From the NCBI GenBank assembly GCA_017417385.1, contig JAFPZF010000061.1:38886-102885 (forward strand): a stretch of DNA of 64,000 nt. The letters run 5' to 3'. How positions within the stretch are numbered: the stretch's first letter is position 1; the number at the start of each line of letters is the position of its first letter. A program made the translations under genes and the position numbers. The notes under the pieces were generated by a model, which made no database searches, had not been told where the DNA came from, and saw nothing but the letters and a program-made list of their open reading frames with translations. Below, one piece after another: positions 36,774 through 46,332 of this stretch. This DNA comes from Bacteroidales bacterium. Lineage in GTDB: Bacteria > Bacteroidota > Bacteroidia > Bacteroidales > Marinilabiliaceae.

Positions 36774-38774
36774 CTATACTTCTAGGCCTATCACCAGCAT
36801 ATCGTCCGTCTGCTTCACGCTCCCCCTCCACTCCGCTATGTACTTCTCCAATGCCTCCTTCTGCTCCTCCATCGGGAGCCCACTGTTCTTTGTTATGACC
36901 TCCTTGTACCCCTTCATGTTCAGCTTCTTGTTGTTCGGCCCTCCAAACTGCGACCAGTAGCCGTCACTCGTCAGGTATATCTTGTCTTCCTTCTCTAGCT
37001 GCAACGTCTGCGAGACGAATGGCACCTCCTTCACATATACTCCTATGGGGTTCGACGTCCCCTTCAGCGTTATCTCCTCCTTGCCCCTCAGACATAAGAG
37101 CGACAGGTAAGCCCCTGCGAAGTCCAGCACCCCTGTCCTCTTATCTACGACTATCAGCGCCGCGTCCATTCCGTCCTGCGGCGACTTCGGGTCTCTCGCA
37201 TTCTGGTTCAGCAGTGTCTTCACTCTCTGCCTTAGTCTGTTCATTATCTCTCCGGAGTTTCTCTCACCGTCCCTGTCCACTATCTCGTTCAGTGCCGATA
37301 TTCCGAGTAGGCTCATGAACGCTCCCGGCACTCCATGCCCCGTGCAGTCCGCGGCCACCAGTGCGAAGTAGTCCTCATAGTCCGCCATCCAGTAGTAGTC
37401 GCCACTCACGACGTTCCTCGGCTTGTAGAATATGAAGCCGTCCTTGAAGTATTTCTTGATCGTCTCGCTGTTCGGCAGCAATGCGAACTGTATCCTCTTC
37501 GCATATTCTATCGAGTCTGTTATCTCTTTCTTCTGCGCCGCGAGGTCTCTGTTCTGATGCTCTATCTCTCCCTTCTGCTCCTCTATCTCCTCTTTCTGCG
37601 CCTTCAGTATCTTGTTCGTCTTCTTGTGCTCTACGTTCCTCCTTACTAATACTATCACTAGCCCGACCATCATGACTATGAAGACTACTCCGACCATCAT
37701 GTACGCATTCCTTATCTCCTGGTCTTTCTTGACTCTCTCCAGCTCCCTCTCTTTCTTCATCTTCTCAAATCTGTACTCCATGTTGTCGAGTCTCGTCTCG
37801 ATCTCTTTGCTCATCATGGTGTCGCTATACGCGAGTACTACGTCATAGCTCTCTATCGCCTTCGCATAGTCCCCCTGCTTCTCGTATATTCTCCCCATCA
37901 GTCTGTGGGCCCTGTTTATGGAGTAGCTGTTCCCCTGTCTTTCCGAGTATTCAAGGCACTTGTTGGCATATATCGCCGCACTGTCCCACTGCTCCTTCTC
38001 TCCATAGCATCTCGTCATGTTCTCTGTCGCCCCAGCTGCCAGTGCTACGTCTCTTATCTTCCCGTCCCTCTCGTCTGTCGCCTTTCTGTAATACTCTATC
38101 GCCCTGTCATACTCCTTCCTCTTCATCGCGAGGTCGCCTATCTCTTTCTCGACGACTGCTATCAGAGACCTGTCCATCTTGTTCCTCTCCCTGATGTCGA
38201 GGCATTTGTTGAGGTAGTCCTCCGCGTCGTCCAGCTTGTTCTGAGCCATGCACACCCTACCGAGGTTTATGTAGCAGAATCCTAATATCTCCTGGTCGCC
38301 CAGCTGCTTCGCTACTCCGAGCGCTGTCTTGAGCTCCTGGTCTGCCTGTGTGTAGTTCTTATGATGTAGGTATATGTTGCCTATGTCTATATGCGAATAT
38401 GCTATCTGGTCTCTTAGGTTATTCCTATTCGCTATTTCGAGCCCCTTTTTGTAACTGGCAAATGCGTCATCATAGTCCCCCAGGTTTCTATAGCATATCC
38501 CGAGGTAGCTATATGACTTCGCCGCCTCCAGGTAGTCGTCGCTCCTCGTCGCACTCTCGAGAGCCTTCTGCCCGTACTCGACGGCCTGCTCCGCATCTAC
38601 GTAGCGTAGTCCCCAACACAGCTCATTGTATATCTTTGTCTGCTCTGCTCCCTCGACCTTGTCTACTATCCTGACTAGGCTGTCCATCCTCATCTCTTCT
38701 GCAGTTGCTCCTGTCGCCCCTGCTACTGCTGTACTCATCGCTGTCAGTATCAGCATTATCATTCTTCGCCTCAT
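36774..38774 (-). CDS. SpoIIE-type serine phosphatase with TPR sensor region
   Basis: 666 residues. A signal or anchor sequence (1-25) leads into periplasmic tetratricopeptide repeats (about 40-320), a transmembrane helix (about 355-378, AYMMVGVVFIVMMVGLVIVLV), a coiled coil (about 385-425) and a cytoplasmic PP2C/SpoIIE phosphatase domain (about 440-665). Metal-binding motifs are GDYYWMADYEDYFALVAADC and TGHGVPGAFMSLLG near the front, and LTSDGYWSQFGG near the end. It would dephosphorylate an STAS-type antagonist in response to an envelope signal. The RsbW-like kinase at 24972-25385 is a candidate opponent. Confidence 0.93.
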   Translation of the reverse strand: MRRRMIMLILTAMSTAVAGATGATAEEMRMDSLVRIVDKVEGAEQTKIYNELCWGLRYVDAEQAVEYGQKALESATRSDDYLEAAKSYSYLGICYRNLGDYDDAFASYKKGLEIANRNNLRDQIAYSHIDIGNIYLHHKNYTQADQELKTALGVAKQLGDQEILGFCYINLGRVCMAQNKLDDAEDYLNKCLDIRERNKMDRSLIAVVEKEIGDLAMKRKEYDRAIEYYRKATDERDGKIRDVALAAGATENMTRCYGEKEQWDSAAIYANKCLEYSERQGNSYSINRAHRLMGRIYEKQGDYAKAIESYDVVLAYSDTMMSKEIETRLDNMEYRFEKMKKERELERVKKDQEIRNAYMMVGVVFIVMMVGLVIVLVRRNVEHKKTNKILKAQKEEIEEQKGEIEHQNRDLAAQKKEITDSIEYAKRIQFALLPNSETIKKYFKDGFIFYKPRNVVSGDYYWMADYEDYFALVAADCTGHGVPGAFMSLLGISALNEIVDRDGERNSGEIMNRLRQRVKTLLNQNARDPKSPQDGMDAALIVVDKRTGVLDFAGAYLSLLCLRGKEEITLKGTSNPIGVYVKEVPFVSQTLQLEKEDKIYLTSDGYWSQFGGPNNKKLNMKGYKEVITKNSGLPMEEQKEALEKYIAEWRGSVKQTDDMLVIGLEV

Positions 38775-38794
38775 CTTTCGACTTTTCTTTTTCT

Positions 38795-38802
38795 CAAATT
38801 TA
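38795..38802 (-). promoter_or_regulatory. -7 box (TAAATTTG) for the SpoIIE-type gene
   Basis: The minus strand reads TAAATTTG, about 20 bases before the ATG at 38774. The -33 region is pyrimidine tract with no TTG. Confidence 0.4.
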
Positions 38803-38945
38803 CCCCTTTTTTCATTTCTCTATATCTGTCGCCCCTTTTTTCTTCTTGTCGCTTCCTCCTTCTCTCTCCTTCTCCCCTTCTCTCCCCTTCTCTTTTCATC
38901 TTTCCCCCTTCTCTCCCCCTTCTCTCCCCCTTGTTATTCTCCCTC
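38800..38945. repeat. Pyrimidine tract between divergent genes
   Basis: Repeated CTTCTCTCCCC words on the plus strand, about 145 bases, in the divergent promoter region of the phosphatase and the sigma-54 activator. Confidence 0.75.
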
Positions 38946-38961
38946 CTTTGCATTACTTTTG
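38931..38961 (+). promoter_or_regulatory. Promoter of the sigma-54 activator operon
   Basis: TTG at 38931-38933, a 20-base spacer, TACTTTTG at 38954-38961. The start codon at 38988 is 26 bases downstream. Confidence 0.7.
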
Positions 38962-38987
38962 TCTGTCAAAGTAGTAGACTCTTTTAC

Positions 38988-40310
38988 ATGGATGTCGCTG
39001 AAATAAAGTCTAGGTTCGGTATCATTGGTAACGACGCAGAACTCAATCATACTATTGAGACCGCTGCCGCCGTAGCTCCTATCAACCTCTCCGTCCTCGT
39101 TATCGGCGAGAGCGGTAGCGGTAAGGAGGTCTTCCCTCAGATTATCCACGCCTTCAGCCCCCGTAAGCATAAGCCTTATGTCGCTGTCAACTGTGGTGCT
39201 ATTCCTGAAGGTACTATCGACTCCGAACTCTTCGGCCACGAGAAGGGTGCCTTCACTGGTGCCCTCAGCGAACGTCGTGGTTACTTCGAGGAGGCCGATG
39301 GTGGCACTATCTTCCTCGACGAGATTGGCGAACTTCCTCTCGCTACTCAGGCAAAGCTGCTCCGCATCCTCGAGAAGGGTGAGTATATGAGGGTCGGCTC
39401 GAGTGTTGTCAAGAAGACTGACGTCCGTATCGTCGCCGCTACTAATGTCGAACTGGAGAAGGCTATCTCCAACGGTCGCTTCCGCGAGGATCTCTTCTAT
39501 CGTCTCAACGGCATCATGCTCCGCGTCCCCCCTCTCCGTAAGAGGGTCAACGATATCCCTGCCCTCTTCCATAAGTTTACTTCGGATTTCGCTGATAAGA
39601 ATCATATTCCTCAGGTCCGTACCTCTCCCGATGCTATCCAGGTGCTCAAGGAGTACTCCTGGCCCGGCAACGTCCGCCAGCTTAAGAATGTCGCCGAGCA
39701 GGCTACGGTTCTCGCCTCCGAGAGGGTTATCTCTGGCGCCGAGATGTTGCGTTTTATCCCGGATATTCAGGATTCTAAGACTTCCGGCCTCGCTGTCGTC
39801 GATGGTAGTAACTCTAGTTCTGGCTTTAACTCAGATCGCGACCTGCTCTACAAGGTTCTCTTCGATATGCGCCGCGATGTTACTGACCTCAAGCAGCTGG
39901 TGCTAAGTATGCTGAGCAACGGCGGCTCTATCAGTCCCGACAATATTCAGATTCTCGAACGTCTCTACCCTAACTCTCATAACTCCCATGACGTCGTCCG
40001 AGACCATCAGCCTGCTTCTATTCCCCCCGATTCTATCGACTACGATCAGCATCCCAACTCTCAGCACCTTCAGCAGGTGCGTATCCGTCGCCAGATGGTC
40101 GACGCTGAATCTATCAAGACTGTTGCCGACGACGCTACTGACGCCCCTATCATCGAGGAAAAGTCGCTCTCTATCTCCGACAACGAGAAGGAGCTTATCC
40201 GCAAGGCGCTCGAGCGTAACAAGGGTAGTCGTCGTAAGGCTGCTAAGGAGCTTCAGATCTCCGAGCGTACTCTCTACCGTAAGATTAAGGACTATGAACT
40301 TGATGAATAA
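38988..40310 (+). CDS. Sigma-54-dependent transcriptional activator without a receiver domain
   Basis: 440 residues from the ATG at 38988, which sits after the promoter; the frame opens earlier but that part overlaps the promoter. The AAA+ domain starts almost at once: Walker A GESGSGKE (40-47), the sigma-54-contacting GAFTGA loop (87-92), Walker B TIFLDEIGE (107-115), and FREDLFYRLN with the arginine finger. A Ser/Asn-rich linker (about 270-390) leads to a Fis-type helix-turn-helix (KGSRRKAAKELQISERTLYRK, about 412-432). With no regulatory domain, control must come from expression level or a binding partner. The lptE start overlaps its last 8 bases. Confidence 0.95.
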   Translation: MDVAEIKSRFGIIGNDAELNHTIETAAAVAPINLSVLVIGESGSGKEVFPQIIHAFSPRKHKPYVAVNCGAIPEGTIDSELFGHEKGAFTGALSERRGYFEEADGGTIFLDEIGELPLATQAKLLRILEKGEYMRVGSSVVKKTDVRIVAATNVELEKAISNGRFREDLFYRLNGIMLRVPPLRKRVNDIPALFHKFTSDFADKNHIPQVRTSPDAIQVLKEYSWPGNVRQLKNVAEQATVLASERVISGAEMLRFIPDIQDSKTSGLAVVDGSNSSSGFNSDRDLLYKVLFDMRRDVTDLKQLVLSMLSNGGSISPDNIQILERLYPNSHNSHDVVRDHQPASIPPDSIDYDQHPNSQHLQQVRIRRQMVDAESIKTVADDATDAPIIEEKSLSISDNEKELIRKALERNKGSRRKAAKELQISERTLYRKIKDYELDE

Positions 40311-40830
40311 CCTTCCCCGTCGTTTTTTCTTCATGATACTGACAACCCTGTCAGTAACTCTGCTCTTTCTGTCGTCTTGCACTATCAGCTTCACGATGAG
40401 TGGTGCCTCGATTCCTGAGAATCTTTCGACTTTCTCTGTTCAGTATATCAACAACCGAGCCCCGCTTATCAACCCTAACCTCTCTACGACGCTTACCGAG
40501 GGTCTCAAGGATCGTATCCAGAACGAGAGTCGTCTCGGTCTGGTTAACGAGAATGGCGATGTTGACTTCTCTGGTGAGATTATCCAGTACAACACTCGCC
40601 CGATGGCTATGAAGGCCGACGCTGTCTCCGCTCAGACTCGTCTCACTGTCGGTATCAAGATTCGCTGCCGTAACTCCAAGGATCCTAAGAAGGATTGGGA
40701 ACAGTCTTTCTCTGCTTTCCAGGACTACGACTCTGAGAATAATCTTGCCGACGTCGAGGATGCTCTCGTCGAGAAGATTGTCGAAGAGCTGACCGAGAAT
40801 ATTTTCAACAAGGCATTCGCAGATTGGTAA
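40303..40830 (+). CDS. lptE: LptE-family LPS assembly lipoprotein
   Basis: 175 residues. The start at 40303 ([16 protein letters not shown]) overlaps the activator stop; ATG 40294 is an alternative three codons upstream. A lipobox LLFLSSC (about 20-26) gives a lipoprotein. The mature part ([38 protein letters not shown]) matches the Bacteroidota LptE family, which plugs the LptD barrel that inserts lipopolysaccharide in the outer membrane. The gene order activator-lptE-TPR-secG is conserved in Bacteroidales as I recall it. Confidence 0.9.
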   Translation: MNNLPRRFFFMILTTLSVTLLFLSSCTISFTMSGASIPENLSTFSVQYINNRAPLINPNLSTTLTEGLKDRIQNESRLGLVNENGDVDFSGEIIQYNTRPMAMKADAVSAQTRLTVGIKIRCRNSKDPKKDWEQSFSAFQDYDSENNLADVEDALVEKIVEELTENIFNKAFADW

Positions 40831-40834
40831 GGTT

Positions 40835-41758
40835 ATGAACAAGGCTTCTTTCTACGACTTGGTTTCCTCCTGCCGACAGCCTGTCGACTCGTCTTATATT
40901 GCATCCCTCCAGGAGACTCTCCGTCAGCATCCTTACTTCCACGCTGGCTGGATGCTCCTCGCGAAGGCTATGCACGACAATGATAGTCTCGAGTTTCCTA
41001 ACTCTCTCAAGCGTGCCTCGGTTCATGTATGGGACCGCGCCGCACTCTACTGGCTTATCAATGCTAAGCCTGTCAAGCCCGAGAAGGCTGACCCCTCCCC
41101 TATTTCTGTCCCCGTCCAAACTTCCGCCCCTTCGTCTCAGTCTCCTGCGGTTTCTCCTGTTAACTCTGTCCAGCTCCCTGTCAAGCCTGTCGACCGTGTC
41201 GATGTTGATGAGCCAGCCGACGAGTTTAATATTCTCGACGAGATTGAGTCCGCCTCCCCAGATCTGGATCTATCTTCTATGGTAGCTCAGATCAATGGCT
41301 CCCCTCTCAAGACTGGTCGCCCAGATGGTCAATATACTTTCTCCGACTGGGTGGAGTATATGGAGCAGATGACTATCGCCCGCGAGGAGAATGTCCGCTC
41401 CTCGGAGTCTAACGAGTCTATGAAGATTATAGACCGCTTCCTCGAGAGCGGCACTGAGCGTATCACTCCCCGTATCGAACCTGACTATGGCTCTGCTGAC
41501 ATTTCTTCTGATAGTTATGTACAACCTGTCAGTAACTCTGTCAGCAATGTCAATCCTGACTCCGATGACCGGCAGCAGGATGACTCTGATATTGAATTTG
41601 ATGGCTGTTTCACTGAGACTTTTGCCAAAATATTGGCAAAACAAGGGAAATATGACAAGGCAATCGCTATTTATGAGAAATTGCGCTTGAAAAATCCAGA
41701 TAAAATTGATTACTTTGCGTCCCGAATCGCAGAGATTGAAAAACTTAGAGACAAATAA
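40835..41758 (+). CDS. TPR-containing protein of unknown function (307 aa)
   Basis: No catalytic domain. An N-terminal helical part (1-75) contains [20 protein letters not shown], a low-complexity Pro/Ser/Val linker lies at about 85-130, and acidic regions follow. A C-terminal tetratricopeptide pair ([28 protein letters not shown], about 258-285) closes the protein. Its start is 5 bases after lptE and its stop 18 bases before secG, so it is part of that operon. Base composition turns AT-rich in the last 60 codons. Confidence 0.85.
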   Translation: MNKASFYDLVSSCRQPVDSSYIASLQETLRQHPYFHAGWMLLAKAMHDNDSLEFPNSLKRASVHVWDRAALYWLINAKPVKPEKADPSPISVPVQTSAPSSQSPAVSPVNSVQLPVKPVDRVDVDEPADEFNILDEIESASPDLDLSSMVAQINGSPLKTGRPDGQYTFSDWVEYMEQMTIAREENVRSSESNESMKIIDRFLESGTERITPRIEPDYGSADISSDSYVQPVSNSVSNVNPDSDDRQQDDSDIEFDGCFTETFAKILAKQGKYDKAIAIYEKLRLKNPDKIDYFASRIAEIEKLRDK

Positions 41759-41776
41759 ACGAAAATTCTTAGTGTA

Positions 41777-42136
41777 ATGTTCACTTTGGTCATTTGGGTG
41801 ATGATTATCGCCAGCGTTCTCATGGTAGGCGCAGTTCTTGTTCAGAAGTCTAAAGGAGGTGGCCTCAACCAGAGTTTCGCTGGTCAGGCTCAGCTTATGG
41901 GTGTCAGGAAGTCTACTGACTTTATCGAGAAGGCTACTTGGGGTCTCGCTATCTCAATGCTCGTTTTCTCTCTCGCCGCTGTCGCTGTCAAGCCTTCTAA
42001 GGTTACTATGACTCACGACTCTATCGTTGACGAGGTTATGCAGAACAACCGCTCAAATATGCAGTCTGCTCCTGCTTTCGATGCCTCTCAGCAACAGCAG
42101 CCTGAGGCTCCTGCAGAGACCCCTGCTGCTGAATAA
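41777..42136 (+). CDS. secG: Preprotein translocase subunit SecG
   Basis: 119 residues with two transmembrane helices (about 3-21 and 53-73) around the conserved KSKGGGLNQSFAG loop. The C-terminal extension is Gln/Pro/Ala-rich (QQQQPEAPAETPAAE), common in Bacteroidota SecG. It is an auxiliary subunit of SecYEG. Last in the operon, followed by a strong terminator. Confidence 0.95.
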   Translation: MFTLVIWVMIIASVLMVGAVLVQKSKGGGLNQSFAGQAQLMGVRKSTDFIEKATWGLAISMLVFSLAAVAVKPSKVTMTHDSIVDEVMQNNRSNMQSAPAFDASQQQQPEAPAETPAAE

Positions 42137-42154
42137 TTGTCTACTGAAAAATCT

Positions 42155-42185
42155 AAGTCGCAAGAACGGCTCGTTCTTGCGACTT
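42155..42185 (+). terminator. Terminator after secG
   Basis: A perfect 14-bp stem AAGTCGCAAGAACG/CGTTCTTGCGACTT with a 3-base GCT loop, then TTCTATCT; the A run on the 5' side also allows use from the other strand. Confidence 0.85.
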
Positions 42186-42224
42186 TTCTATCTAACTCAT
42201 CAGCTAAATCCTAAATCCTTTTTT

Positions 42225-42410
42225 ATGGCTAAAACTCTTAGGCGTTCTGGCGATATGATTATCGCCGGTGTCTGCGCCGGTATCGCCGACTATTTCGGTG
42301 TCGATAGGAGTATCATTCGTATCGCTACCGTCATTCTCGCTGTTTTTACTGGTATTTTTCCTCTTTCTCTTTGCTACCTTATCTGCTGCCTGGTTGTCCC
42401 TGGTAGGTGA
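42225..42410 (+). CDS. PspC-domain membrane protein (61 aa)
   Basis: Starts at the ATG at 42225. MAKTLRRSGDMIIAGVCAGIADYFGVDRSIIRI is the standard PspC opening, and the rest is a transmembrane stretch (TVILAVFTGIFPLSLCYLICCLVV). Small PspC proteins associate with envelope-stress systems, but no other psp gene is seen. It follows the secG terminator, so it may have its own promoter. Confidence 0.9.
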   Translation: MAKTLRRSGDMIIAGVCAGIADYFGVDRSIIRIATVILAVFTGIFPLSLCYLICCLVVPGR

Positions 42411-42416
42411 TTTTCT

Positions 42417-43691
42417 CTACATCTTTGCCGCCTCGAGCATCACGTCTGTTAGCTTGTCGAGCTCGCTGTCTTTCATGATGTATGGTGGCATGACGTATAT
42501 GAGCTTTCCGAATGGGCGTATCCATACGCCTCTCTCTACGAAGAACGCCTGCAGTCTCCCCATGTCGACGTTCTCCTTCATCTCTATTACGCCTATCGCG
42601 CCGAGTGTCCTGACGTCCGCTACTGTCTTGTACTCTCGGGCTTTGCTTAGTTTGTTGCGTAGTATGGTCTCTATCTGCTTGTTTCTCTCGATGTAGTTCC
42701 TCTCTTTGTAGAGGTCTATCGATGCACACGCTATTGCACAAGCGAGCGGGTTCGCCATGAATGTTGGGCCGTGCATGAAGCACCCTGCCTCTCCCCCTGA
42801 TATTACTCTCGCGACTTTGTCTGTGCACATTGTCGCTGCTAGTGTCATGTATCCGCCTGTCAACGCTTTACCGACACAGATGATGTCTGGATGTACGTCC
42901 GCATACTCCGATGCAAAGTTCTTCCCAGCTCTGCCGAACCACGCAGCTATCTCGTCGCATATCATCAGTAGCCCATTCTCTCTGCATAGTCTCTCTACGC
43001 CTTTCAGATAGTTCGGATGGTAGAATCTCATTCCTCCAGCTCCCTGCACTATCGGCTCCAGTATTATTGCGGCTACTGTCTCTCTGTTCTTCTTTACTAT
43101 CTCTGTTATCTCGTCGAGATCTTCCTCCCTCCACTCTTCGTCAAATCTGACTTTCGGCGACTCTGCGAATATCTGCTGCGGCAGCTGTCTTGCAAAGAGG
43201 CTGTGCATACCCGTCGTCGGGTCGCATACTGACATCGCGTGCCACGTGTCACCGTGATAACCGCTCCTGATGGTTACTATCTTGCATTTCTCTGGCGTCC
43301 CAGCAGCGTGTTGATATTGTACAGCCATCTTTAGCGCTACCTCGACTGATACTGACCCTGAATCTGAGTAGAACACCCAGTTCATGTCCGGCCTCATCCC
43401 GAGCAGTCGCTTCGTCAGTCCGATAGCAGGCTCGTGTGTTATGCCGCCGAACATGACGTGGCTCATCTTCTTTATCTGCTCCTCAGCCGCCTTGTTCAGC
43501 TCCGGTACGTTATACCCGTGCACTGCGCACCACCAGCTCGACATTCCGTCTATGAGTCTCTTCCCGTCTGTTGTCTTTAGGTACACTCCCTCCGCACTCT
43601 CTATGCCTATGCACTTTAGTGGGTTCAGCGCAGACGTATATGGGTGCCAGATGTGCTCCCTGTCGTACTCTAGGTCCATCGTATTTTCCAT
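42417..43691 (-). CDS. bioA: Adenosylmethionine-8-amino-7-oxononanoate aminotransferase
   Basis: Converts KAPA to DAPA in biotin synthesis, using S-adenosylmethionine as amino donor and PLP. 424 residues. It starts with [23 protein letters not shown], then [18 protein letters not shown], the PLP-site regions [12 protein letters not shown] and [29 protein letters not shown], and the Schiff-base lysine in [13 protein letters not shown]. It lies 26 bases after bioB, so it is probably cotranscribed with it. Confidence 0.97.
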   Translation of the reverse strand: MENTMDLEYDREHIWHPYTSALNPLKCIGIESAEGVYLKTTDGKRLIDGMSSWWCAVHGYNVPELNKAAEEQIKKMSHVMFGGITHEPAIGLTKRLLGMRPDMNWVFYSDSGSVSVEVALKMAVQYQHAAGTPEKCKIVTIRSGYHGDTWHAMSVCDPTTGMHSLFARQLPQQIFAESPKVRFDEEWREEDLDEITEIVKKNRETVAAIILEPIVQGAGGMRFYHPNYLKGVERLCRENGLLMICDEIAAWFGRAGKNFASEYADVHPDIICVGKALTGGYMTLAATMCTDKVARVISGGEAGCFMHGPTFMANPLACAIACASIDLYKERNYIERNKQIETILRNKLSKAREYKTVADVRTLGAIGVIEMKENVDMGRLQAFFVERGVWIRPFGKLIYVMPPYIMKDSELDKLTDVMLEAAKM

Positions 43692-43717
43692 CCTCCCCTA
43701 ATTCTCTCTTTTCTGTT

Positions 43718-44710
43718 TTAAAAATTCTTCTCGTTTGGCTTCGGGTCTCTCCCGCATTGGCTGAATAGTTCCATGTCTTCCTTGATGCCCTGCGTCCATG
43801 TTGTCGTCAGCATGTCCCCGACTATCGACGCGTCGATTCCACACTCGAGTGCCTCTTTCTGATACTCTCCGTAGTTCGTCCTTCCGCCAGCCATTCTTAT
43901 CTCTGCTGTCGGATTTACGAGTCTGAATATTGCAAATGTTCTCAGTATCTCTTCCGTCGTCAGTGGAGCCTGTCCCTCGAGTTTCGTTCCTTTTATCGGG
44001 ACTAGTACGTTTACTGGTATCGAGACTGCCTTGACTTCGTCTCTGAGGTATATTGCCATCTCTACCCTCTGCTCCATCGTCTCCCCCATGCCTATTATTC
44101 CTCCCGAGCATATTCCGAATCCTATCTCCCTCGCTGCCCGTATTGTCTTCATCTTGTCTTCTATGGTGTGCGTCGTGCACAGCTTCGGGAAGTACGATGG
44201 TGCGCTCTCTATGTTGCAGTGGTAGTGTCTGAGGCCTACTTTGTATAGCTTCTCTAGTTGCTCTCTTGTTAGTAGCCCCATTGACGCACAGAGTCCTATC
44301 TTCGCCTTCTTCTTGACTTCTTCAAATATGGTTACTGCCTTGTCTATTTCCTTGTCGCTCATCGTCCTGCCACTCGTGACGAGCGAGAATCTTTCGACTC
44401 CTCTCTCTGCATTGTGGACTGCCATGTCGACTGCTGCCTTTGCCTCGATGAGTGGATACTCGTCTATCCCTGTCTTGTGTGCATGGCTCTGGCTACACCA
44501 CTTGCAGTCCTCCGAACATCTTCCGCTCCTCGCATTGATGATCGAGCAGGTGTTGAAGTGTTCTCCCCTGCATGCTTTTCTGACTCTGTCTGCTGCTTTG
44601 TATAGTGTCGTCTTGTCTTCGCTGTTTACAGCGTCTATAGCCGTTGCTGCGTCTATCTTCTCTCCTGCTATTATTCTCTCAGAGAGTGCGTTTAGTTCCG
44701 TTGGTGTCAT
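43718..44710 (-). CDS. bioB: Biotin synthase
   Basis: A radical-SAM enzyme that inserts sulfur into dethiobiotin. I chose the ATG at 44710 (MTPTELNALSERIIAG), 330 residues. A longer frame from 44743 would start with MAIFAARKNKV, which is only the translation of the -7 box. The radical-SAM cluster motif is CSEDCKWCSQS (C-x3-C-x2-C, about 59-69), followed by HCNIESAPSYFPKLC, FGICSGGIIGMGET and the substrate-site RMAGGRTNYG. First gene of bioB-bioA. bioF, bioC and bioD are not in the window. Confidence 0.96.
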   Translation of the reverse strand: MTPTELNALSERIIAGEKIDAATAIDAVNSEDKTTLYKAADRVRKACRGEHFNTCSIINARSGRCSEDCKWCSQSHAHKTGIDEYPLIEAKAAVDMAVHNAERGVERFSLVTSGRTMSDKEIDKAVTIFEEVKKKAKIGLCASMGLLTREQLEKLYKVGLRHYHCNIESAPSYFPKLCTTHTIEDKMKTIRAAREIGFGICSGGIIGMGETMEQRVEMAIYLRDEVKAVSIPVNVLVPIKGTKLEGQAPLTTEEILRTFAIFRLVNPTAEIRMAGGRTNYGEYQKEALECGIDASIVGDMLTTTWTQGIKEDMELFSQCGRDPKPNEKNF

Positions 44711-44730
44711 TACTTTGTTTTTTCGCGCCG

Positions 44731-44738
44731 CAAAGATA
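44731..44738 (-). promoter_or_regulatory. -7 box (TATCTTTG) for bioBA
   Basis: The minus strand reads TATCTTTG, matching TAnnTTTG, 21 bases before the chosen bioB start. It sits inside the longer bioB frame, which is why I reject that start. Confidence 0.55.
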
Positions 44739-44883
44739 GCCATTTTTCTCTCTTCTCATCCTCCCACATTCGTGGTACTTTCTCCCTTCTTATTGCTTTT
44801 CAATATGATTTCTACCCGTCCTTCATTTACGCTCCTTCCTCTTGTCTCCATATTTGTATTCCTCTTCCCGTCTCCCCCTTTCT

Positions 44884-46254
44884 TTATTTTTCCGTCTTCC
44901 CTATGTATTTCTTTGTGCTTTCATACGTCATGTAGCACTTCAGCTGATATTGTGCGAAGAGTGAGTGCAGCTGCTCATAGAATGTCTCTATCCCCGGATA
45001 GTATGTCTCGTCAAATGTCGAGTTGTGCCATAGTAGGCTGAATACTCCTCCGAATCTTCTGACTTCATCCAGCATCTCCCCGACTGTCAGAAATATCTCG
45101 TCGTATATCAGTTTCCTGTGTGTCAGGACTGTCACGTCCATCATCGCCAGTGGTATCTCTACGACTTCTGTCGTCCTCTGTCCCTCATGATCAAAGAGAT
45201 AATGTGGCATGCAGTAGCTCGACCTGAATCCTTCGTGTTCCGAGAATCCGAGCGTGCAATCTACTTTTATCCCGCCCTTTTCCATCTCCCTCGCCATCGT
45301 GTCTGGGTCTATCGAGAGGAAGTGCTTCCTATTGATCTCCTTCGCTCCTTTGTACGTACTCTTTATTGCCTCTATTTGCGCCTTAAAATCGGCCGCTTTT
45401 GCGGTGTTAATAGTTGTATGCACCCCAACCTCGTTTCCGCGCTCTATGAGCCTATTTACGGCCTCTTTGACGTCCTCGTCGTCTATTCTATAGTCCGGGC
45501 CGAATTTGCTACCGTCTTCCTGCAATAGGAACCACGTGCTCTTGTATCCCAGATATGCCTCGTTGTCTTCTATCCTTTCAAAAGTCCAGTATGGGTCCCG
45601 TCTTGTCTTCTCGTCATGCCTTAACCCGAGTTTGTTTAGTATCGACATGCATCCCGCCTTTGCCAACCTCCCCCTCGACGTGTCGCAGTTTCTCAGTCCT
45701 ATCACCTGCGCTATCCTGAACAGGCTCTTCTTCCACGTATAGTATCTGAGTGTATCGAGGTCGTGCGTGAGGTGTACGCTCGGTCCTCCTACTGGCGATA
45801 TTTTTTTGTATGCTATCCCTCTGTGCTCGCACTCTTTTGCTATTCCCTCTACCATCCATTCGAAGTAGTAGTTGACTATGGGCTTTCTCGCCATGTCCCA
45901 GTATGCCTGTATCGAGTCTTTGTATCTGTACCTTCCCCATGCGTCTCTCTCCTCTGTCGCATACTCCTGATAGCAAGACAGCAGATAGAATGAGCTCTTT
46001 ATCAAGTCGTGGTTGAATACTATGTGCCCTCCCTCTTCTCTGTATGCCTCCTCTTTTTCGCTGCACGGAAATAATACCGGTATCTCCCCTATTCTGAAAT
46101 CTCTTTCCATTCCCCTACCCGACTTCGGCATTTCTATGAGGTCCCTTATTTCTCCGTCCCCTTCTATTTCTATGTGCATCCTTAGATGCTTGTATACGTA
46201 CTCCTCTTCTGCCTCTGTCAGTTTCCGCCCGAGGTTTATGTCTATCCCCTTCAT
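44884..46254 (-). CDS. Polysaccharide deacetylase-like protein (456 aa)
   Basis: I chose the ATG at 46254 (MKGIDINLGRKLTEAEEEYV), because the longer frame from 46314 would translate the gldN terminator. The N-terminal half (about 1-140) is a family-specific domain. The NodB-like part has THDLDTLRYYTWKKS (motif 1), NEVGVHTTINTA (metal-histidine region) and LLWHNSTFDE near the end. It would remove acetyl groups from a cell-surface glycan, but the substrate is unknown. It lies on its own between bioB and the T9SS cluster. Confidence 0.82.
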   Translation of the reverse strand: MKGIDINLGRKLTEAEEEYVYKHLRMHIEIEGDGEIRDLIEMPKSGRGMERDFRIGEIPVLFPCSEKEEAYREEGGHIVFNHDLIKSSFYLLSCYQEYATEERDAWGRYRYKDSIQAYWDMARKPIVNYYFEWMVEGIAKECEHRGIAYKKISPVGGPSVHLTHDLDTLRYYTWKKSLFRIAQVIGLRNCDTSRGRLAKAGCMSILNKLGLRHDEKTRRDPYWTFERIEDNEAYLGYKSTWFLLQEDGSKFGPDYRIDDEDVKEAVNRLIERGNEVGVHTTINTAKAADFKAQIEAIKSTYKGAKEINRKHFLSIDPDTMAREMEKGGIKVDCTLGFSEHEGFRSSYCMPHYLFDHEGQRTTEVVEIPLAMMDVTVLTHRKLIYDEIFLTVGEMLDEVRRFGGVFSLLWHNSTFDETYYPGIETFYEQLHSLFAQYQLKCYMTYESTKKYIGKTEK

Positions 46255-46276
46255 CTCTTTGCTATTGTGTCTTACG

Positions 46277-46308
46277 AAAAAAAAAGGACAAGTCGAGAAG
46301 ACTTGCCC
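46277..46308 (-). terminator. Terminator of the gldK-N cluster
   Basis: Minus strand: GGGCAAGTC/GACTTGTCC stem (9 bp with one G-U pair), a short TTCTC loop, then nine T. It begins 25 bases after the gldN stop. Confidence 0.85.
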
Positions 46309-46332
46309 TTTCATTACTTTACCCGGGTATTC

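Noticed and set aside
44711..44743. Longer bioB start at 44743
   Set aside because: The 11 extra codons translate the -7 promoter box TATCTTTG and are not part of the family's normal N terminus.
46255..46314. Longer start for the deacetylase-like gene at 46314
   Set aside because: The extra 20 codons translate the hairpin and U run of the gldN terminator.
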